From Pseudomonadota bacterium (lineage in GTDB: Bacteria; Desulfobacterota; Desulfobulbia; Desulfobulbales; SURF-16), in the NCBI GenBank assembly GCA_030597865.1, contig JAUVQZ010000013.1, positions 1 to 26,761 of the forward strand: a stretch of 26,761 nt of DNA. Reading direction: 5' to 3'. Positions 15,941-23,182 of the stretch are shown here, in pieces. The notes under the pieces are model-generated. The model saw only the letters and a program-made list of their open reading frames with translations, did no database searches and was not told where the DNA came from. A program made the translations under genes and the position numbers. Numbering within the stretch: position 1 is the first letter of the stretch; each line of letters begins with the position of its first letter.

Positions 15941-16279
15941 ATGAAAAAAATCGAAGCAATCATCAAACCCTTTAAGCTGGACACCCTCAAAGAGGCCCTG
16001 CACGATATCGGCGTCACCGGCATGACCGTCAGTGAAGTTAAGGGCTTTGGCCGCCAAAAGGGCCACACCGAGATCTACCGTGGCGCCGAGTACAACGTTG
16101 ACTTTATCCCCAAGGTCAAGGTTGAGCTGGTGCTGAACAGCGACATGGTAGACCAGGTCATCAGCACCATCATCGAGGCCACCCAGACCGGCAAGATCGG
16201 CGACGGCAAGATCTTTGTCATGCCCATTGACTCCGTCACCCGGATCCGTACCGGCGAAACCGACGAGGAGGCTATTTAG
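15941..16279 (+). CDS. glnB: Nitrogen regulatory protein P-II (GlnB/GlnK)
   Basis: Trimeric cytoplasmic sensor of 2-oxoglutarate, ATP/ADP and glutamine status, which controls glutamine synthetase, NtrB or the ammonium channel. It has 112 residues, exactly the family length. It begins MKKIEAIIKPFKLDTLKEAL, and the T-loop (about 37-55) contains GHTEIYRGAEYNVDF with Y51, the uridylylation site. The B-loop TGKIGDGKIF (83-92) binds nucleotide. The start follows AGGAGG with five bases spacing. The sequence is GlnB-like, but its place directly before an ammonium transporter is the GlnK arrangement, so it may regulate that channel by plugging it. Expression is probably nitrogen-controlled through the sigma54 promoter at 15885. 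Confidence 0.95.
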   Translation: MKKIEAIIKPFKLDTLKEALHDIGVTGMTVSEVKGFGRQKGHTEIYRGAEYNVDFIPKVKVELVLNSDMVDQVISTIIEATQTGKIGDGKIFVMPIDSVTRIRTGETDEEAI

Positions 16280-16285
16280 ACATGA

Positions 16286-16439
16286 ATGATGGTCTCGTAA
16301 AAAGTCATGAGATGGCTAAGTAAAAAGTTCGATATACGAGGCGTAGTGATTTTTCAGGTGCGAGGCCATACATGTGGTATGCCGAGTGCCTGAAAAATTG
16401 CTACAACGAAGTAGATCGGACTTTTTACGACGCCATCAT
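16286..16439. mobile_element. 154-bp palindromic MITE-like element between glnB and amtB
   Basis: Left end ATGATGGTCTCGTAAAAAGT and right end (read on the minus strand) ATGATGGCGTCGTAAAAAGT match except at two bases. Inner arms continue: CGATATAC...GTAGTGATTTTTCAGG against CGATCTAC...GTAGCAATTTTTCAGG, closing on CATACATGTGGTATG at the centre. The left arm carries an extra 23-base partial repeat of GTAAAAAGT. No coding capacity and no clear target duplication. It separates two genes normally cotranscribed. Confidence 0.78.
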
Positions 16440-16479
16440 AAATATGAACGTTTTCAATCTAAGCAACAAGGAGTTACCA

Positions 16480-17811
16480 ATGAAAAAGTCAATCGCAACT
16501 AAAGCAGGTGTGCCTTTCTTTACGGCCCTGATGGCCATGCCGGGAGTAGCCCTGGCAGAAGAAGGCGTAGCAGAGGTGACCGGGGCGGCGGCAATGTACG
16601 TTGTCAATAACACCTGGATGCTGGTTGCCGCCTTTCTGGTTTTTACCATGCATCTTGGTTTTGCCTGCCTGGAGGCTGGAATGACCCAGGCAAAAAACAC
16701 GGTCAATATCCTTTTCAAAAACACGGCGATTATCGCCATTGGTCTTCTAACCTACGCTCTTGTAGGTTTCAACCTCATGTATCCGGGCGATTTTTCCATT
16801 GCCGGCTTTTTTGGTTTTGCCGGTTTTGGGATTGGTGTTGATCCAGGCAGCATGATGGTCGCCGGAGATGACGGGGTTGGAATTTACACCTACTGGACTG
16901 ACTTTATTTTCCAGGCAATGTTCGCCGCTACAGCCGCAACAATTGTTTCCGGTGCCGTAGCCGAACGCATTAAACTCCATTCATTTCTGATTTTTTCCAT
17001 CATCTATGTTGCTTTTGTATACCCCTGGGTCGGCAGCTGGAAATGGGGCGGAGGCTGGTTGGACGCCTAAGGCTTCTATGATTTTGCAGGATCCACACTG
17101 GTTCATTCCGTGGGCGGCTGGGCAGCCCTGGCAGGCGTTATACTGCTTGGACCCCGCCTTGGCAAATATGTGGGCGGCAAAATTAAGCCGATTATGGGTC
17201 ACAACATGCCACTGGCAACCATCGGTGTCTTCCTTCTTTGGCTTGGCTGGTTCGGTTTCAACGGCGGCTCTGTCCTTTCTGCTGATCCCGGAATGGTCTC
17301 TTTTGTCTTTGTTACAACGTGTCTGGCTGCTGCAGCCGGTATTGTCGGCGCCATACTGTTGAGCTGGATCCTTCAGAAAAAACCTGACCTGACCATGGCC
17401 CTCAACGGTGCCCTGGCCGGCCTGGTCGGTATTACTGCCGGTGCAGATGTTGTCAGTGTTATGAGCGCTATCATTATCGGTTTTATTGCAGGCCTTCTGG
17501 TTGTGGCCTCTGTCATGATAATCGATCGCATAAAACTTGATGATCCGGTTGGTGCCATTTCCGTACATCTCATCTGCGGTATTTGGGGCACCCTGGCTGT
17601 CGGCATCTTCAGTGCTGACCACACGTTCATTGTCCAGTTGATAGGCGTACTCGCTTATGGCGCTGTCTGTTTTCCCGCAGCCTTTATCCTCTTCCTGATA
17701 CTTAAAGTCACGCTCGGTATACGGGTTGACGAAGAAGAAGAACTCAAGGGTCTTGACGTTGGGGAACATGGCATGGAAGCCTATGGCGGTTTTGTCATCA
17801 ACAAATCGTAG
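16480..17811 (+). pseudogene. amtB: Ammonium transporter (Amt family), interrupted by an in-frame TAA
   Basis: Inner-membrane ammonium channel, normally trimeric and gated by P-II. I chose ATG 16480, after AAGGAG. A signal peptide (MKKSIATKAGVPFF..., cleavage after ALA) precedes AEEGVAEVTG. Helices and Amt motifs are present: FTMHLGFACLEAGMTQAKNT in the first half, DFAGSTLVHSVGGWAAL, GVFLLWLGWFGFNGGS and the C-terminal GLDVGEHGMEAY. Codon 197 (17068-17070) is TAA, within GGGWLDA-stop-GFYDFAGS, where Amt proteins have an unbroken loop. The frame is intact on both sides, so a single C-to-T change from CAA would explain it. Without suppression the product is a 196-residue fragment. A true pseudogene or a sequence error are both possible; UAA is not a known selenocysteine or pyrrolysine codon. 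Confidence 0.88.
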
Positions 17812-17820
17812 ATCATATGA

Positions 17821-17914
17821 CTGCGCCGTACCCTGTCAAACGATGCAGAGGACATAGGGCGTAGACATTGTTGAGCACGGCACCCACGCCTACAACGACT
17901 TTGTCACCAAATAA
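17821..17914 (+). pseudogene. Decayed 3' end of a second ammonium transporter gene
   Basis: Codons 17858-17914 read GVDIVEHGTHAYNDFVTK then TAA. This parallels the end of the intact copy (GLDVGEHGMEAYGGFVINKS, stop) at most positions. Upstream, another frame gives TLSNDAEDIG, echoing TLGIRVDEEEELKG, so one frameshift separates the two pieces. Both stop codons are followed by CATATGAC (17816 and 17917). I infer a tandem duplication of amt of which only about 90 bp remain. Too short to be functional. Confidence 0.65.
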
Positions 17915-17924
17915 CCATATGACC

Positions 17925-17962
17925 CTTGGCAGCGGGGGGTGGAGCCGCTGCCAAGTTTTTTT
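17925..17962 (+). terminator. Strong intrinsic terminator after the ammonium transporter
   Basis: CTTGGCAGCGG (17925-17935) and CCGCTGCCAAG (17945-17955) form a perfect 11-bp G/C-rich stem, followed by seven T. It lies only 40 bases before the porin start, so it could also act as an attenuator for that gene. Confidence 0.92.
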
Positions 17963-18001
17963 CCAGCAACCATTTTTTTAATCAATGAAAGGAGACGTCC
18001 C

Positions 18002-18790
18002 ATGAGAAGTTTTACCAAAAAAATTATGACATCCCTGATCTGCGGCAGCCTGACACTGGGCGCCAGCACCCTGGCAGCAGCCGAAGAGACAAAGCCCGAG
18101 GCGGATCTCACCGTTGGCCTCTACAATCAGTACGTATGGCGGGGCTGGACCTTCAGCGAAGACAGCATGGTCATCCAGCCCTCAATGACAGTTGCCTATA
18201 AGGGCTTTGGCTTCAACTGGTGCAACCTGGACACCGAGCAGTATGACCCGACAGCATCTGAGACCAACAACTGGAACGAGACAGATCTTACCCTTTCCTA
18301 CGACTGGTCCATGGCCGGCCTCGACTTTGGCGTGGGCTACATCTATTACGCCCTGGACAATGCCGATGACAGCCAGGAGGTCTATGCGGCCGTGAGCAAG
18401 GACATGCTCCTCACCCCCACCCTGACCATCTACCGGGACTACGACTCCTTCCCTGGCTGGTATATTACCGCTGATATCTCCTACTCCCTGCCCCTAAGCC
18501 CTTCCATGTCCCTGGACCTGGGAGCCAAGGCCAGCTACCTGATGGCTGACGAGGCAACAACCTACGCCGACCCGTCTGATCCCAATGACGAATTCAGTAA
18601 CTTCTTTGATGGTGTGCTGTCAGTTGCCCTGCCCATCAGTGTCGGCGAATACCTGACCATTACCCCTGAGGCATATTGTTCCTTTGCCCTGTCCAACGAT
18701 GCCGAAGACTTGTTGGAGGCTGACAATGCTGGCTTCGACAACGACGAAACCAACTTTTACGGCGGCGTTTCAGCCAGCTTTGCCTTTTAA
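18002..18790 (+). CDS. TorF family putative porin
   Basis: Predicted outer-membrane beta-barrel of 262 residues. ATG 18002 follows AAGGAG with seven bases spacing. A signal peptide ends near LAAA (about residue 23). The barrel opens with DLTVGLYNQYVWRGWTFSE, the characteristic YVWRG start of this family (Gcw_chp, PF09694). Alternating aromatic strands follow (DLTLSYDWS, LDFGVGYIYYAL), and the protein ends in the strand FYGGVSASFAF with the C-terminal phenylalanine that marks barrel proteins. This family is often found beside glnB-amt pairs, as here, which suggests a role in passage of nitrogen compounds, but substrate is unproven. No room for a promoter remains between the terminator and the ribosome-binding site, so transcription probably reads through. 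Confidence 0.85.
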   Translation: MRSFTKKIMTSLICGSLTLGASTLAAAEETKPEADLTVGLYNQYVWRGWTFSEDSMVIQPSMTVAYKGFGFNWCNLDTEQYDPTASETNNWNETDLTLSYDWSMAGLDFGVGYIYYALDNADDSQEVYAAVSKDMLLTPTLTIYRDYDSFPGWYITADISYSLPLSPSMSLDLGAKASYLMADEATTYADPSDPNDEFSNFFDGVLSVALPISVGEYLTITPEAYCSFALSNDAEDLLEADNAGFDNDETNFYGGVSASFAF

Positions 18791-18876
18791 CGATTCACCA
18801 CTGGCACTTAGCCTGGCCCAGACATAAACTCCACAAAACCCTGGGCCTCCCATCAACCTCAACCCGCTCTTTCTCC

Positions 18877-18914
18877 ACCTCTGCCGGCCCCCTCCCCTGG
18901 GAACCGGCAGAGGT
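18877..18914. terminator. Inverted repeat between porin and amidotransferase genes
   Basis: ACCTCTGCCGG (18877-18887) and CCGGCAGAGGT (18904-18914) form a perfect 11-bp stem with a 16-base loop. There is no T run, so termination would need another factor; it could instead be a leader structure for the gene starting at 18940. A weaker GGCCCAG/CTGGGCC pair lies just upstream (18815-18847). Confidence 0.5.
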
Positions 18915-18939
18915 ACCTTCTCAGCCCGAGGCGGACATA

Positions 18940-19662
18940 ATGACCAAGAAACTGGCGGTATTCCAACACAGCCCCTGGGAAGGACCAGGACGTTTTCTAC
19001 TTGGGGCTGCCCACCGCAACAATATAGAGCTCTGCATTATTAAGGCCTGGGAAGGCATTTTTCCTGACCCCGCCGACTACAGTGGCTTTATTCTCCTTGG
19101 CGGTGGCGCCAATGTTCATCAGGAGGAGCGTTTCCCCTTCCTTGTTTCTGAAAAAAAGAGCCTCCAGGAAATCCTCACCATCAACAAGCCCTGTCTTGGC
19201 ATCTGCCTGGGCCACCAGCTCCTGGCCGACGCCCTGGGCGCCCAGGTCGGCCCCAACTTCTGCTCCTCCATTGGCGTCTCCCAGGCCTTTCTGACCACCA
19301 ACGGTCGCCATCATCCAGTCTTCAAGGATACAGAAACACCTTTCCCAACCTTCAAATGGCATAGCCAGGCCGTCATACCACCGGTCCCACGCCATTTTCA
19401 CATCCTTGCCACCTCCAGGGAATGCCAGGTGGAGGCCTTCAGCATCAAGGAGCGCTCCCACCTCATCGGTATTCAGTTTGACAACCATGCCGGCCACCCC
19501 GATGACGCCAAGGAATGGTACGATCATGACCAAGCGTGGCTCCACTCCCTGACCCCTCAGCCTGTCAGCAAGGTGCAGCTCCTCCAGGACATCAGAGGCC
19601 AGGAGGGATTAATCGCCAACCACTTCCAGCAGCTCTTCACATCCTTCTGCGCCATGCTCTAA
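18940..19662 (+). CDS. Class I glutamine amidotransferase-like protein
   Basis: Resembles stand-alone GMP-synthase-like amidotransferases that take ammonia from glutamine; 240 residues, cytoplasmic. The N-terminus FQHSPWEGPGRF is typical. The nucleophile elbow PCLGICLGHQLLADALGA places catalytic C89. The usual third motif QFHPE reads QFDNHAGHPDD (179-189), so the catalytic His position is Asp, and the Glu is also missing. A nearby H183 might substitute. The enzyme may therefore be altered in activity or act on another substrate. FKWHSQAV (138-145) matches the fold. Start follows a GAGGCGG box. It lies behind the ammonium transporter region on the same strand, but a hairpin intervenes. The true substrate is unknown. 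Confidence 0.82.
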   Translation: MTKKLAVFQHSPWEGPGRFLLGAAHRNNIELCIIKAWEGIFPDPADYSGFILLGGGANVHQEERFPFLVSEKKSLQEILTINKPCLGICLGHQLLADALGAQVGPNFCSSIGVSQAFLTTNGRHHPVFKDTETPFPTFKWHSQAVIPPVPRHFHILATSRECQVEAFSIKERSHLIGIQFDNHAGHPDDAKEWYDHDQAWLHSLTPQPVSKVQLLQDIRGQEGLIANHFQQLFTSFCAML

Positions 19663-19702
19663 CCACCACCTAAGCCCCAAAAACGCTCTTTTTTTTACGC
19701 AA

Positions 19703-19884
19703 GGGGGGTATCCACTTCATTGGCCTTGGTTGGATTTACCTGTCAAGAAGTTGAGAAATAAGAAGTAAGTAGTTGAGAAAAAGGTACTTTTCTTAATTAA
19801 TAGCCCCTTCCTTCTACTTATTTCTCAACTTCTTACTTCTCAACTTCTTCAATTTGCACTAGGCCAGCGAAGTGGATACCCCCC
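19703..19884. mobile_element. 182-bp MITE with perfect terminal inverted repeats and 8-bp target duplication
   Basis: The ends are GGGGGGTATCCACTTC and GAAGTGGATACCCCCC, perfect 16-bp inverted repeats. Immediately outside each end is TTACGCAA in direct orientation (19695-19702 and 19885-19892). This is a direct repeat, not an extension of the palindrome, so it looks like a target-site duplication. Inside, AAGAAGTTGAGAAATAAGAAGT and a degenerate copy on the other strand (CTACTTATTTCTCAACTTCTT) form inner arms. No open frame. An 8-bp duplication fits families such as ISL3, IS256 or IS66 (general knowledge), but the parent is not identified. It fills the gap between two convergent genes. Confidence 0.85.
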
Positions 19885-19937
19885 TTACGCAATAAGTGGC
19901 CGAGCTCCCCTGTCCACTAAATTGGGCAGGGTCACCC

Positions 19938-21515
19938 TCATCCCTTATCTTTATGCATAACCTGTAAAACAATGGCCAGCCCAGCAGAGAGCAGGCAGAG
20001 AATGGCAGCCATGGTGAATGCCGCGGCGTAGCTGCCGGTCAGAACCTTTGCGAAGTTTCCGGCCGCAATCCCCACGACACCGGCAATACCGTACGAGGTG
20101 AAAACCCAGCCATAATTGGCGCCGAGATTTTTTGCTCCAAAGAGATCTGCGGTTGCCGATGGAAAGAGGGCGAAGTTGCCACCAAAATTAAAACCGACCA
20201 TGGCTGCCCCGAAACTGAGGGCCGCTTCCGTTTTCATGCCGGCCAGAAAGAACATGATGCCCGCCTGGAGAAGGAACATGGCGACAAAGGTCGCGGTGCG
20301 GCCGATCCGGTCCGAGATAAAGCCCCAGACGATCCTGCCCACCGCATTAAAAATGGCAAGCAGGCCGACAACAGCAGCCCCCTTGAGCATCAGATCGCTG
20401 GTCTCCAGGGCAGTCAGACTCCTGCCTGCCTCGCTGGCCGCGAGCACAAGCTGTTCGCCGGCAAAGACCTTGATGATCCCTATGACCATGAGCCCGGCCA
20501 CGGCGCCGCTGAAGAACATGAGCCAGAGGAGATAGAAGGCCGGATCCTTTAATGTCTGCTGCCAGGTTGAATCGGGTAGAATCTTCCTGTTTGTCACCGG
20601 CAGAGTTGAGGGAGGATTGCTCAGCAGGAGGGCGCCAGCAGTGATGACAACGATGCAGACAATGCCATGCAGAATGAAGAACGGGAAGATGCCCTGTTTG
20701 CCGATATAGCCTAGGGCCCCCCATTTCTGGCTGAAGAGATAGGCGCCCATGCCAAATCCAGCCACGGCAATGCCGCTCACCAAGCCCTTATGATCAGGAA
20801 ACCATTTCACCAGGGCGGCAATGGGACAGACATAGGCAAAACCGGTTCCAGCCCCGGCCATGAAACCAATGGTTCCCCAGAGCAAGAGGAGCCTGTCCAT
20901 TTCCGCCAGCTTGCCGACATACTGGTTGCCCATCATGATCCCGGCCACCATACAGGTGGTCATAATCCCCATGGGGGCGTAACGGACAATGACCGAATCA
21001 TCGCCCAGATGGCCGAAAAAGGCATGAAAAACCATGAGAATGAGAACGGTGATAAGCCCGGCAAAAAGGGCGTGGGCAAGGTAAAAGACAATGGCGTTTG
21101 TCATCAATCCTGCATAGATGAAGCCGGTGCCAATCATCAGGCCGCCGATGATTGCCGGCATCCGTGGCCCTTTTACGTCCTGGACCCGTCCGGCAATGAC
21201 CATGACAGCGGCAAAGCTCAGGATACAGATTGAAAAAGCATACTTCAGGATGCCCTGCTGTTTGGCAATCTCAACCATAACCGCAGCATCATCCGCCACA
21301 ACAATGGCTCCTTCAGCAAAGGTTCCAGCGGCAACCTGGGTCGCGTGTTGTGTCACTGTGATTACGGCGGGAAAGATGTTTGTGGTCAGGGGTTCCCAAA
21401 AAATGCTGTAACCATAGACCGTGCCCAGGACGAGCTGAACAAGGATCGCCCCTGCCAATACTTGAAAACGTTTACCATTGCAGGGTTTTGCTACGGGAGA
21501 GACATCGGTGGTCAT
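19938..21515 (-). CDS. OFA-type major facilitator (oxalate/formate antiporter-like)
   Basis: Inner-membrane carrier of the oxalate/formate-antiporter branch, expected to move small carboxylates such as formate, oxalate, lactate or acetate. I chose ATG 21515, after GGAGG with eight bases spacing (525 residues). About twelve membrane helices are visible. The first, FQVLAGAILVQLVLGTVYGYSIFW, is typical. Motifs GFAYVCPIAALVKWFPDHKGLVSGIAVAGFGMGA and GRIVWGFISDRIGR are the family's two half signatures. The loop between helices 1 and 2 is enlarged by roughly 40 residues (VITVTQHATQVAAG...). The protein is complete. The substrate cannot be set from sequence. Confidence 0.88.
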   Translation of the reverse strand: MTTDVSPVAKPCNGKRFQVLAGAILVQLVLGTVYGYSIFWEPLTTNIFPAVITVTQHATQVAAGTFAEGAIVVADDAAVMVEIAKQQGILKYAFSICILSFAAVMVIAGRVQDVKGPRMPAIIGGLMIGTGFIYAGLMTNAIVFYLAHALFAGLITVLILMVFHAFFGHLGDDSVIVRYAPMGIMTTCMVAGIMMGNQYVGKLAEMDRLLLLWGTIGFMAGAGTGFAYVCPIAALVKWFPDHKGLVSGIAVAGFGMGAYLFSQKWGALGYIGKQGIFPFFILHGIVCIVVITAGALLLSNPPSTLPVTNRKILPDSTWQQTLKDPAFYLLWLMFFSGAVAGLMVIGIIKVFAGEQLVLAASEAGRSLTALETSDLMLKGAAVVGLLAIFNAVGRIVWGFISDRIGRTATFVAMFLLQAGIMFFLAGMKTEAALSFGAAMVGFNFGGNFALFPSATADLFGAKNLGANYGWVFTSYGIAGVVGIAAGNFAKVLTGSYAAAFTMAAILCLLSAGLAIVLQVMHKDKG

Positions 21516-21839
21516 TAATTTTCCTCCGGTCAGTGACAACAAAGTAATGAAGAGGCTCTTGTATCAGGAAGAACTAGAGAAGGTTACGGTGGGTAGAGGT
21601 GCCGGCTGGAATTAATACGGCATCTCGAATCTGCCATTCTTTAATGAGAGTACTGAACATATGACCTATCATCAAACTGTTTCAGGGGATTTCGGATTCA
21701 TTCCCACCGGCTTAAGCCGCCCGACCTGGATTTTTTCTGGGACTTAGGGTGGGGAAAAAGCATGACCTATTTCAACAAAGCAGGCCTGCAGAAACTGCTG
21801 ATTGGACCCAAGGGGGGCATAGATGGGGTGGTGCAGGTT

Positions 21840-23039
21840 TTAGTCTGTCCGGGGCGTGGGGCCCAGGGTCTTGATGAGGATGATGATGGCCAGCACCAGC
21901 AGGGTGGAGAACCCGGCCAGGGTCTGGTAGACGGCGGGAAAACCCCAGGTTGTCTTGACCAGGCCCACCATCTTGACACTGAGCGCCCCCACCCCAAAGG
22001 TGAGGATGAACTTCAGACCAAAGGCAGAACTCAGGAAGTTGGCCGGGGTGAGGCGGGCCACCAAAGTGTTTTCCAGGGGCTGCATACCCAGCAGGAAAAA
22101 GCCGTGGACCATGGCAAAGAAGACCAGCATGCCGTTGGAGCTTGCGGCCATGGCCAAGGCCATGGGAATGGTGATCAGGTGAAAGAGCAGATAGCCGCTG
22201 GTCAGCCGGAACCGTTCTCCCACCACGCCGCCAACATACTGGCCGGCCATGCCAACGAAGAATATACCGGAGGTCAGAATGGTGGCAACCACATTGGCTG
22301 AACCCAGACCGCCACTGAGACTGGTAAGGTAGTGGTATAGTTCGCCGTTTTGCAGCTCAAAATAGGCGGGCAGGGTGATGGAGGTGCCGCGATAGACAAC
22401 ACCACCCAGGGTCATGGCCACCAGCAGGACCAGGAAGACGGCCAGTGAGTTGCCCTGATGCCTTTTCTTCGTTTCCACGGGGACAGAGGACTCGGCGCTG
22501 CTCATGGCCAGGACCACGAGGCCGGCAAGGTTCATCACCCCCAGGAGCAGATACACCGTCTGGGTGCCCCAGAAATAATTCACCGACCCGGCCAGAAGCG
22601 GCGCCATGGCCAGACCCAGGTTGCCGAACATGCCGTTATAGGCCATACCGCGGCTGGTGTTTTTCACCCCTTTGGCAATCCAGCCTAGGCCGGCAGGATG
22701 GTAGATCCCGGAAAAAAGACCGATACCGGCCAGGGCAATCCAGAGCATGTCCGGATTATCGACATTAAAGGCGGCCCAAAAACCACAGAGACCGGCGCCC
22801 AGATGAAAAATGCCGAGCAGGCGGCGGGGCCCGAAACGGTCGGCAGCCAGCCCCCAAGGCAGGGCGGTCAGGCCAAAGAGCAGATACATCCAGAACGACA
22901 GGGCCAGGGTCTCGGTCATGGAAAATTGCAGAGAACCTGCCAGGGGTAGAAGCACGGCAGGAAAAACCAGCATATTAAAATGGCTCATAAAATGACCAAA
23001 ACAGGTCACACCAAGGATGGAGCGTTCACGGCTATTCAT
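21840..23039 (-). CDS. Major facilitator superfamily transporter, fosmidomycin-resistance-like
   Basis: Inner-membrane drug or metabolite carrier of 399 residues with about twelve helices. GLAADRFGPRRLLG (about 62-75) is the signature loop between helices 2 and 3. GIGLFSGIYHPAGLGWIAKGVKNTSRGMAYNGMFGNLGLAMAPLL (around 105-150) carries the YHPAGL motif seen in Fsr-type transporters. The second half repeats the pattern (FVGMAGQYVGGVVGERF). The start ATG 23039 has only a weak GAGG box 14 bases upstream. Divergent from rlmN. The 324-bp stretch between this gene's stop and the OFA start holds no recognisable element. Substrate unknown. Confidence 0.82.
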   Translation of the reverse strand: MNSRERSILGVTCFGHFMSHFNMLVFPAVLLPLAGSLQFSMTETLALSFWMYLLFGLTALPWGLAADRFGPRRLLGIFHLGAGLCGFWAAFNVDNPDMLWIALAGIGLFSGIYHPAGLGWIAKGVKNTSRGMAYNGMFGNLGLAMAPLLAGSVNYFWGTQTVYLLLGVMNLAGLVVLAMSSAESSVPVETKKRHQGNSLAVFLVLLVAMTLGGVVYRGTSITLPAYFELQNGELYHYLTSLSGGLGSANVVATILTSGIFFVGMAGQYVGGVVGERFRLTSGYLLFHLITIPMALAMAASSNGMLVFFAMVHGFFLLGMQPLENTLVARLTPANFLSSAFGLKFILTFGVGALSVKMVGLVKTTWGFPAVYQTLAGFSTLLVLAIIILIKTLGPTPRTD

Positions 23040-23182
23040 GGCTGGTCAAATAACCTCAAACTCCCCGGATGTCCATCATTTTGTTGATGACCCAAGGGGC
23101 AGGAACTGGCATTATGGTGGGCTCTTCAAAGAGGGCTTTAAAGAATTTTCTTAAATATCATGCCAATTATGCACCGATGCAC

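Noticed and set aside
16372..16479. 36-residue N-terminal extension of the ammonium transporter
   Set aside because: It runs through the palindromic element; ATG 16480 has AAGGAG and begins a proper signal peptide.
17068..17070. TAA in the ammonium transporter as recoded amino acid
   Set aside because: UAA is not used for selenocysteine or pyrrolysine, and no recoding element is visible; a mutation or sequence error is simpler.
19741..19857. Short repeats AAGAAGTTGAGAA... as a CRISPR-like array
   Set aside because: The copies are few, imperfect, in opposite orientations and without equal spacers; they are arms of the MITE.
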